Positions 1-4,573 of a DNA stretch of 6,172 nt are shown here, piece after piece. The translations under genes and the position numbers were made by a program. A model generated the notes under the pieces. It searched no databases, was not told the DNA's origin, and was given only the letters and a program-made list of their open reading frames with translations. This DNA comes from an uncultured Clostridia bacterium (lineage in GTDB: Bacteria; Bacillota; Clostridia; Oscillospirales; CAG-272), in assembly GCA_904501715.1 (NCBI GenBank), contig CAJGCD010000077.1, forward strand, positions 1 to 6,172, read 5' to 3'. Each line of letters opens with the position of its first letter. The stretch's first letter is position 1.

Positions 1-1803
1 CACGATCCGAACGACTTCCTCGTAGGACAGCGTCACAACTTAGAGCAGATCAAGGTTATGAACGACGATGCTACTATGAACGCATACGCAGGAAAGTACG
101 AGGGTATGGACAGATATGCCTGCCGTAAGGCGCTGGTTGCAGACCTGGAGACAGAGGGCTATCTTGTAAAGACCGAGCCTCACGACCACAACGTAGGCGT
201 TTGCTACCGTTGCGGAACCACCGTTGAGCCTCTTACCTCGGACCAGTGGTTCGTTAAGATGAAGCCTCTTGCCGAGCCTGCTATCGGGGCAGTTGAGAAC
301 GGCTCTATCAACTTCGTTCCCGACAGATTTTCCAAGAATTACTTCAACTGGATGAATAACATCCTCGACTGGTGTATCTCCCGTCAGCTTTGGTGGGGAC
401 ACAGAATTCCCGCCTTCTATTGCGACTGCTGCGGAGAAATGACGGTATCCAAGGAGGATATCACCGTATGCCCCAAGTGCGGCGGCAAGGTTCGTCAGGA
501 TAACGACGTTCTTGATACCTGGTTCTCCTCGGCGCTTTGGCCCTTCTCGACGCTGGGCTGGCCCGATGTGACAGAGGACCTGAAGAAATACTATCCTACA
601 AGCGTTCTTGTAACAGGATACGATATCATTACTTTCTGGGTATCCAGAATGATATTCTCGGGACTTGAGCATATGGGACAGAAGCCTTTCAGCACTGTGT
701 TCATTCACGGTCTTGTTCGTGACGCTCAGGGAAGAAAGATGTCTAAATCCCTTGGTAACGGAATAGACCCCCTTGAGATAATAGATAAGTATGGCGCAGA
801 CGCCCTCAGATTTGCGCTTGCTACGGGCAACAGCCCCGGAAACGATATGCGTTTCTCGGACGAGAAGATAGAGGCGGCAAGAAACTTTGCGAATAAGCTT
901 TGGAATGCTTCGCGCTTTGTTCGTATGAATCTCACGATAGATGAAATAAAGCTTCCCGAGGAGGCAAAGCTTTCGGCGGAGGATAAGTGGATACTTCACG
1001 AGTTCAATAAGCTTGCCGCAAGTGTTACGGCTTCTCTTGATAAATTTGAGGTGGGAGTTGCTCTTTCCTCGATTTATGACTTTACTTGGGACGTATTCTG
1101 CGACTGGTATATTGAGCTTTGCAAGGCTCGCCTTAACGATAAGGACAGTGAGGGCAACGAGATAGCGCAGAAGGTTCTCGGCTTCGTTCTTACGGGAATA
1201 CTCAAGCTGCTTCACCCCTTTATGCCTTTCATAACCGAGGAGATTTACCAGTCCTTGCCCCGTGATTGCGAGAGCATAATGATATCCGAGTATCCTGCTT
1301 ACAGCGATGCTTTGGTGTTTGAAGCAGACGCGGCAAAGATGAACCGTGTTATTACTGCCATAAAGGCGATACGCGCGAGAAGAAACGAAATGAACGTAGT
1401 TCCTTCACGCAAGGCAAAGGTGTATATCGCAACTAAGTATACGGATGCTTTCAATGAGGATACCGTTCCTTTCTTCGCTCGTCTGGCATCTGCCTCCGAG
1501 GTAGAGATAGGCGAGAGCTTCGAGGAAAGCTTCTCGGCTGACGACGCTGTACGTATAGTTACAGACTCGGCAACGATTTTCCTGCCAATGGCTGATATAG
1601 TTGATACCGAGAAGGAAAGAGAAAGACTTGAGGGAGAGCAGAAGAAGCTGGTGGGTGAGATAGACCGCCTTGAGAAGAAGCTTTCTAACGAGGGCTTTGT
1701 GGCTAAAGCTCCCGCAGCCGTTGTGGAGGGAGAAAAGGCAAAGCTCGCTAAGTACAGAGAAAATCTTGACGGTGTTCTTGCGGCTCTCGCTAAGCTGAAA
1801 TAA
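1..1803 (+). CDS. valS: Valyl-tRNA synthetase ValRS, C-terminal ~600 residues (5' end outside window)
   Basis: Cytoplasmic class I aminoacyl-tRNA synthetase that charges tRNA-Val with valine and edits mischarged threonine. The reading frame is open from base 1 and enters at HDPNDF, within the region before the late catalytic half, so the HIGH motif and much of the editing domain lie upstream of the window. The ATG at 58 is internal, since the ValRS-like sequence (HDPNDF, then NLEQIKVMNDDATMN) runs straight through it. Visible motifs: a CYRC knuckle at 202-213; CISRQLWWGHRIPAFYC; a cysteine cluster CDCC (421-432) with CPKC (469-480), probably zinc-binding; DVLDTWFSSALWPFSTLGWP; and the KMSKS ATP-binding loop at 736-750. 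An anticodon-binding helical domain follows. The last ~65 residues (from about 1603) are Lys/Glu/Leu-rich and fit the ValRS C-terminal coiled-coil tRNA arm. The C-terminus is intact, ending at TAA, and a terminator follows, so valS is the last gene of its transcript. The assignment is very secure. Confidence 0.98.
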   Translation, partial: HDPNDFLVGQRHNLEQIKVMNDDATMNAYAGKYEGMDRYACRKALVADLETEGYLVKTEPHDHNVGVCYRCGTTVEPLTSDQWFVKMKPLAEPAIGAVENGSINFVPDRFSKNYFNWMNNILDWCISRQLWWGHRIPAFYCDCCGEMTVSKEDITVCPKCGGKVRQDNDVLDTWFSSALWPFSTLGWPDVTEDLKKYYPTSVLVTGYDIITFWVSRMIFSGLEHMGQKPFSTVFIHGLVRDAQGRKMSKSLGNGIDPLEIIDKYGADALRFALATGNSPGNDMRFSDEKIEAARNFANKLWNASRFVRMNLTIDEIKLPEEAKLSAEDKWILHEFNKLAASVTASLDKFEVGVALSSIYDFTWDVFCDWYIELCKARLNDKDSEGNEIAQKVLGFVLTGILKLLHPFMPFITEEIYQSLPRDCESIMISEYPAYSDALVFEADAAKMNRVITAIKAIRARRNEMNVVPSRKAKVYIATKYTDAFNEDTVPFFARLASASEVEIGESFEESFSADDAVRIVTDSATIFLPMADIVDTEKERERLEGEQKKLVGEIDRLEKKLSNEGFVAKAPAAVVEGEKAKLAKYRENLDGVLAALAKLK

Positions 1804-1821
1804 TAGGAAATTACCCCAAAA

Positions 1822-1863
1822 TACCGCGTTCTTTGAGCTTCTTGGAGCGCGGTAAAATTTTTT
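1822..1863 (+). terminator. Intrinsic terminator after valS
   Basis: Seven perfect pairs, taccgcg (1822-1828) with cgcggta (1848-1854), can be extended inward by four pairs including two G-U (1829-1832 with 1844-1847), leaving an 11-nt loop. Three A residues separate the stem from a six-T run (1858-1863), so the U-tract is slightly displaced. It begins 18 nt after the valS stop and lies before a separate strong promoter, which fits the end of the valS transcript. Confidence 0.75.
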
Positions 1864-1894
1864 GAAAAAATATCGAAAAAAAGCAAAAAAACAC

Positions 1895-1923
1895 TTGACA
1901 AATCAAAGACAACTTGGTATAAT
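1895..1923 (+). promoter_or_regulatory. Sigma-A type promoter of the rplU-prp-rpmA operon, perfect consensus
   Basis: The -35 box TTGACA (1895-1900) and -10 box TATAAT (1918-1923) both match consensus exactly with a 17-bp spacer. TGG immediately before the -10 (1915-1917) gives an extended -10 motif. The upstream stretch 1863-1893 is A-rich, with several A runs that could act as an UP-like element. Transcription should start near 1930, giving an ~80-nt leader before rplU. A promoter this close to optimal suits a ribosomal protein operon and suggests that control acts after initiation, through the leader. Confidence 0.93.
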
Positions 1924-1929
1924 ATACAA

Positions 1930-2000
1930 TGCCGCATATTGGCGGGTCTTTTAAGTGCGCTTGTCGCCACCCGCGCTTAGCGAGTCTATAAAGAAAGAGA
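1930..2000 (+). promoter_or_regulatory. Structured 5' leader of rplU (L21-leader type)
   Basis: This is the untranslated leader between the predicted start of transcription and the rplU ribosome-binding site. Two overlapping pairings are possible and exclude each other: tggcg (1940-1944) with cgcca (1965-1969), or gcgggt (1942-1947) with acccgc (1969-1974). The loop also holds gcgctt (1957-1962), repeated at 1973-1978, and the gcgc at 1957-1960 can pair with gcgc at 1973-1976. Firmicutes rplU genes are known to carry a conserved cis-acting L21 leader RNA thought to mediate autogenous control by L21. Position, size and the cttttaagtgcgcttgtcgc-like core fit that family from memory. Membership was not tested with a covariance model. 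No clear terminator lies inside the leader, so control at the level of translation, or by L21 binding, is more likely than attenuation. Confidence 0.68.
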
Positions 2001-2010
2001 GGTGCTTTTC

Positions 2011-2322
2011 GTGTACGCAATTATTGAAACTGGCGGAAAGCAGTACAAGGTTAACGAGGGCGATATAATCTATATCGAGAAGCTCGACGTTAACGAGGGT
2101 GATACAGTTAATTTCGACTGTGTCAAGGCAGTATCCATGGGTAATGACTTCAAGGTAGGTGCTCCTAACGTTGAAGGCGCTGTTGTCAGCGGAAAGGTTC
2201 TTGCTAACGGCAAGGGCAAAAAGCTCTATGTAATCAAGTACAAGGCTAAGAAGAACGAGAAGAAGAAGATTGGTCACAGACAGCCTTACACCAAGGTTCA
2301 GATCCTGTCCATTCAGGGTTAA
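2011..2322 (+). CDS. rplU: 50S ribosomal protein bL21
   Basis: Protein of the large ribosomal subunit that binds 23S rRNA. The product is 103 residues, the usual length for bL21. It begins YAIIETGGKQYKV after the initiator and ends with the family signature region KKKIGHRQPYTKVQI. The start chosen is GTG at 2011, not the in-frame GTG at 2002. The family starts at (M)YAIIETGGKQY, and the Shine-Dalgarno-like GAGAGGTG (1997-2004) lies six bases before 2011, whereas the 2002 codon falls inside that site. It is the first gene of a three-gene operon from a consensus promoter and structured leader. A GTG start in such a strongly transcribed gene may limit translation. The stop is 8 nt before prp. 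Confidence 0.97.
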   Translation: MYAIIETGGKQYKVNEGDIIYIEKLDVNEGDTVNFDCVKAVSMGNDFKVGAPNVEGAVVSGKVLANGKGKKLYVIKYKAKKNEKKKIGHRQPYTKVQILSIQG

Positions 2323-2330
2323 TTTCTGAA

Positions 2331-2690
2331 ATGACCAAAATCGTTTTTTTCAGAAGCGGAGGAGTCTTTTACGGCTTCGAGGAGCACGGTCATACGGGCT
2401 ACGGTCACGCGGGGGATGACATCCTTTGCTCGGCACTGTCGGCTATGACTATGCTGGTTATCAATACCGTAGAGGTGGCTTACGCGTCCGATGTGGAATA
2501 CACCATAGACGAGGGCGCGACGCATATAATGGTTCGTTCCAAGGCGGCTCTCTTAGAGTTCGAGGAGGACGAGCGCAAGAGATATGCGGTATCGGGACTC
2601 TTTATGTCGTATTTTTATCAGCTCAGTGAGCTTCGCGAGGAGTATTACGATTTTCTTGACGTAGAGGTCAAGGATATAGACTATGTCTGA
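2331..2690 (+). CDS. prp: Ribosomal processing cysteine protease Prp (YsxB family)
   Basis: Prp is a small cytoplasmic cysteine protease that, in Firmicutes and related groups, removes the N-terminal extension of ribosomal protein L27 before or during ribosome assembly. The 119-residue product has the family's usual size. It shows the conserved GH-x(7)-GDDILC-x-A region, with His21 and Cys33 matching the catalytic His/Cys pair described for Staphylococcus aureus Prp (positions 22 and 34 there). The tail is acidic (EEYYDFLDVEVKDIDYV). The gene sits between rplU and rpmA, the usual arrangement, and its substrate is the product of the next gene. No clear ribosome-binding site precedes the ATG, which lies only 8 nt after the rplU stop. 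Translation therefore probably depends on coupling to rplU, which would keep the protease below ribosomal protein levels. That last point is inference. Confidence 0.94.
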   Translation: MTKIVFFRSGGVFYGFEEHGHTGYGHAGDDILCSALSAMTMLVINTVEVAYASDVEYTIDEGATHIMVRSKAALLEFEEDERKRYAVSGLFMSYFYQLSELREEYYDFLDVEVKDIDYV

Positions 2691-2754
2691 TTCTGAAAGC
2701 ATCACAATCTAAAGTTTGTACAAAAAATTACATTAATTAACGGAGGAACGAATA

Positions 2755-3033
2755 ATGTTGAGACTTAGTTTGCAGTTCTTTGCTCATAAAAAAGGTGTTG
2801 GTTCTACCAAAAACGGCCGTGACAGTGAGTCTAAGCGCCTTGGCGTAAAGAAGGCTGACGGACAGGCAGTTCTCGCCGGTAACATTATCGTAAGACAGAG
2901 AGGAACAGCTATCCATCCCGGTAACAACGTTGGTATCGGTAAGGATGATACACTCTTCGCTCTTATCGACGGTAAGGTTAAGTTCGAGCAGAAGACAAAG
3001 GCTAAAAAGCAGGTTAGCGTATACGCTGACTAA
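2755..3033 (+). CDS. rpmA: 50S ribosomal protein bL27, with Prp-cleaved N-terminal extension
   Basis: Large-subunit protein whose N-terminus reaches the peptidyl transferase centre. The precursor is 92 residues. It starts with the nine-residue extension MLRLSLQFF, followed by AHKKGVGSTKNGRDSESKR, the normal mature L27 N-terminus. This fits Prp cleavage after the Phe-Phe pair (residues 8-9), exposing Ala10. The body has the typical GNIIVRQRGT and HPGNNVGIGKDDTLFALIDG segments. A strong GGAGG at 2742-2746 lies eight bases before the ATG, unlike the weak initiation region of prp, which allows much higher output of L27 than of its protease. The gene ends eight bases before a strong terminator. 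The GTPase gene obg, which often follows rpmA in this operon, is not here. Confidence 0.98.
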   Translation: MLRLSLQFFAHKKGVGSTKNGRDSESKRLGVKKADGQAVLAGNIIVRQRGTAIHPGNNVGIGKDDTLFALIDGKVKFEQKTKAKKQVSVYAD

Positions 3034-3040
3034 AAGAATA

Positions 3041-3064
3041 AAAGAGCGCAATGCGCTCTTTTTT
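3041..3064 (+). terminator. Intrinsic terminator of the rplU-prp-rpmA operon
   Basis: A perfect nine-pair stem, aaagagcgc (3041-3049) with gcgctcttt (3053-3061), has a three-base aat loop; one more A-T pair is possible at 3040/3062. The 3' arm runs into a T tract (3059-3064), then c and five more T. The strength and position, eight bases after the rpmA stop, mark the clear end of the ribosomal operon. Confidence 0.95.
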
Positions 3065-3099
3065 CTTTTTGAGGAAAGTGTTATTTTTTTGTCAAAGTG

Positions 3100-3128
3100 T
3101 TGACAAGGCGACTTTTATATGATATAAT
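3100..3128 (+). promoter_or_regulatory. Sigma-A type promoter of the hydrogenase-maturation operon, perfect consensus
   Basis: The -35 box TTGACA (3100-3105) and -10 box TATAAT (3123-3128) match consensus exactly with a 17-bp spacer, and TGA at 3120-3122 gives an extended -10. Transcription should start around 3135, leaving a leader of ~118 nt before the first gene. It has the same layout as the ribosomal promoter at 1895-1923, so initiation is expected to be strong. Regulation of this operon probably relies on the attenuator-like leader. Confidence 0.93.
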
Positions 3129-3148
3129 ACGTATGAAATAAAACTGTT

Positions 3149-3232
3149 CCTGACAACAAGAGCGTAAGCTCTGACTTGAAGGTATGGAAAATAAGTGCGC
3201 AGAAGCACAGCCATACCTGTCGGGGTATGGCT
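3149..3232 (+). promoter_or_regulatory. Candidate riboswitch / cis-regulatory RNA controlling the hyd maturation operon
   Basis: The leader can fold as a three-way junction. P1 is cctgaca (3149-3155) with tgtcggg (3218-3224), seven pairs including one U-G. P2 is agagc (3159-3163) with gctct (3168-3172), capped by a GUAA tetraloop. P3 is ggtatgg (3181-3187) with ccatacc (3211-3217), seven perfect pairs. A hairpin sits inside P3: gtgc (3195-3198) with gcac (3205-3208), separated by an A-rich asymmetric internal loop (3188-3194 against 3209-3210). P1 and P3 use bases that would otherwise form the loop and 5' arm of the terminator at 3209-3242, so the two folds exclude each other. This suggests an aptamer whose stabilisation allows read-through (an ON switch). 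The folds are read directly from the sequence. The regulatory role, ligand and direction are inferred. I do not recognise a known riboswitch class here; binding of a protein, even the TM1266-family product itself, is an alternative. Confidence 0.72.
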
Positions 3233-3242
3233 ATTATTTTTT
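3209..3242 (+). terminator. Conditional intrinsic terminator (attenuator) in the hyd leader
   Basis: A perfect nine-pair stem, agccatacc (3209-3217) with ggtatggct (3224-3232), has a six-base loop (tgtcgg), followed by atta and a run of six T (3237-3242). It lies after the promoter but before the first gene, so it can stop transcription prematurely. Its 5' arm is also the 3' strand of the alternative P3 helix, and ggtatgg occurs once on each side of it (3181-3187 and 3224-3230). This is the usual antiterminator/terminator arrangement. Confidence 0.87.
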
Positions 3243-3248
3243 AGGAGG
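3243..3248 (+). promoter_or_regulatory. Ribosome-binding site AGGAGG of the first hyd-operon gene
   Basis: AGGAGG starts immediately after the attenuator's T run and lies four bases before the ATG at 3253. The spacing is short, but the match to the anti-Shine-Dalgarno is strong, and it settles the choice of start. It is outside both the aptamer-like fold and the terminator stem, which favours control of transcription rather than masking of the ribosome-binding site. Confidence 0.85.
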
Positions 3249-3252
3249 ATAT

Positions 3253-3495
3253 ATGGAAACAAGAATAGCGGTAATGGGAATAATCGTTGAAAATACAGAC
3301 TCGGTTGAGGCATTGAACGCGCTTCTGCACGACTACGGAAGGTATATCATAGGACGTATGGGAATACCGTACAGAGATAGAAATATCAACGTAGTAAGCA
3401 TTGCAATAGATGCGCCGCAGGATATTATTTCAGCTCTTGCGGGTAAAGTAGGAAATCTTGAGGGAATAAGCGTAAAGACCGCTTACTCGAAATAA
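3253..3495 (+). CDS. TM1266-family iron-only hydrogenase system putative regulator
   Basis: Small cytoplasmic protein of 80 residues, of the family named after Thermotoga maritima TM1266 and annotated as iron-only hydrogenase system regulator. It has an ACT-like / NikR C-terminal-like fold. The sequence METRIAVMGIIVEN, then LLHDYGRYIIGRMGIPYRDRNINVVSIAIDA and GKVGNLEGISVKTAYSK, follows the beta-alpha-beta pattern of that family, with the conserved RMGIPYR segment in the middle. There is no separate DNA-binding domain, so how it might regulate is unknown. The ATG at 3253 is chosen because AGGAGG sits just upstream. An in-frame ATG at 3184 falls inside the leader RNA and has no properly spaced ribosome site. 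The stop is one base from the hydE start, which points to translational coupling. Its place at the head of hydE-hydG-hydF supports a role in H-cluster assembly or its control. Confidence 0.9.
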   Translation: METRIAVMGIIVENTDSVEALNALLHDYGRYIIGRMGIPYRDRNINVVSIAIDAPQDIISALAGKVGNLEGISVKTAYSK

Positions 3496-3496
3496 T

Positions 3497-4552
3497 ATGA
3501 CAGAAAAAATAATTAAGCTTATAGATAAGCTTCAAGCAAGCGGCTCGCTTACCCTTGACGAATACGAAATTCTTGTGGCAAACCCAACCCCAGAGGCGGT
3601 AGCCTACGCCACCGAAAGAGCCGTTGAGGTGCGTAAGAAGCACTACGGAAACAAGGTGTTTATCCGCGGTCTTATAGAGATAAGCAATATATGTAAAAAC
3701 AACTGTCTTTATTGCGGTATAAGAGGCGGAAATTCCGAGTGCGAGCGTTATCGCCTGACACCCGAGCAGATACTTTCTTGCTGTGCCGAGGGATATGCCT
3801 TAGGCTTTCGAACCTTCGTAATGCAGGGCGGAGAGGATGCTTATTTTACCGACGAGGCGGTCTGCTCTATAATAAAAGAAATAAAAGAGAAATATCCCGA
3901 CTGCGCCGTAACTCTTTCACTTGGAGAGAGAAGCCGAGAGAGCTATCAAAGGCTGTATGAGGCAGGTGCTGACCGATATCTCTTAAGACACGAAACGGCA
4001 AACCCCGAGCACTACGCCAAGCTCCATCCCAAGGAGATGAGCTGGCATAATAGAATTAACTGCCTTCACGACCTTAAGGAAATAGGCTTTCAAACGGGCT
4101 GCGGATTTATGGTAGGCTCACCATATCAAACCAATAAGGATATCGCGAGAGACCTTAAATTTATAGAGGAATTCAAGCCCCATATGTGCGGTATAGGTCC
4201 GTTTATACCTCATAAAGCAACCGTATTTGCCGACCGTCCCGCGGGAAGCGCGGAGCTTACCTGCTACCTGTTGTCTATAATAAGGCTTATACGTCCTAAT
4301 ATTCTTCTTCCCGCCACGACTGCTTTGGGAAGCATAGACGGAAACGGAAGAGAGAAGGGGATCCTTGCGGGAGCTAACGTGGTTATGCCTAATCTTTCAC
4401 CCGCGGATACCCGCAAAAAATACGAGTTGTATAACAATAAGCTATATACTAATGCCGAGTCGGCACAGGCCCTTGACCAGCTTAAATCGCGTATGCTTTC
4501 CATAGGCTACGAGATAGTGTGCGACAGAGGTGACGCAAAAACACAAATTTAA
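3497..4552 (+). CDS. hydE: [FeFe] hydrogenase H-cluster radical SAM maturase HydE
   Basis: Radical S-adenosylmethionine enzyme that acts on the iron-cysteine complex made by HydG during assembly of the diiron subcluster, including steps leading to the dithiomethylamine bridge. The 351-residue product has the normal HydE length. The radical SAM cluster motif CKNNCLYC provides C66, C70 and C73 for the [4Fe-4S] cluster. Further family segments are QGGED (110-114), GERS (143-146), RHETA (164-168) and GIGPFIPH (232-239), consistent with a SAM-binding TIM barrel. The last stretch, IVCDRGDAKTQI, holds only one cysteine, so the second cluster seen in some HydE proteins is not evident. The start has no clear ribosome-binding site but lies one base after the preceding stop, so coupled translation is likely. 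BioB and PylB belong to the same superfamily, but the motifs and the neighbouring hydG and hydF make HydE by far the best call. Confidence 0.97.
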   Translation: MTEKIIKLIDKLQASGSLTLDEYEILVANPTPEAVAYATERAVEVRKKHYGNKVFIRGLIEISNICKNNCLYCGIRGGNSECERYRLTPEQILSCCAEGYALGFRTFVMQGGEDAYFTDEAVCSIIKEIKEKYPDCAVTLSLGERSRESYQRLYEAGADRYLLRHETANPEHYAKLHPKEMSWHNRINCLHDLKEIGFQTGCGFMVGSPYQTNKDIARDLKFIEEFKPHMCGIGPFIPHKATVFADRPAGSAELTCYLLSIIRLIRPNILLPATTALGSIDGNGREKGILAGANVVMPNLSPADTRKKYELYNNKLYTNAESAQALDQLKSRMLSIGYEIVCDRGDAKTQI

Positions 4553-4573
4553 TGACTGAAAGGAAATATAAAA

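Noticed and set aside
40..1215. Long open frame of 391 codons on the - strand opposite valS
   Set aside because: It is a mirror of the valS codon pattern. The predicted protein has no recognisable domain, and the + strand frame has unmistakable ValRS motifs.
2002..2010. Earlier GTG start for rplU adding three residues
   Set aside because: This codon lies within the Shine-Dalgarno-like GAGAGGTG, and the L21 family begins at the residue encoded from 2011.
3184..3252. In-frame upstream start giving a Tyr-rich extension (five Tyr in 23 codons) on the TM1266-like protein, or a Tyr-sensing leader peptide linked to HydG's substrate
   Set aside because: There is no stop codon before the gene, so it is not a separate leader peptide. 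The only purine-rich stretch, gaagg (3178-3182), is one base from the ATG, too close to work. The Tyr codons come from the terminator stem and its surroundings. AGGAGG before 3253 clearly marks the real start.
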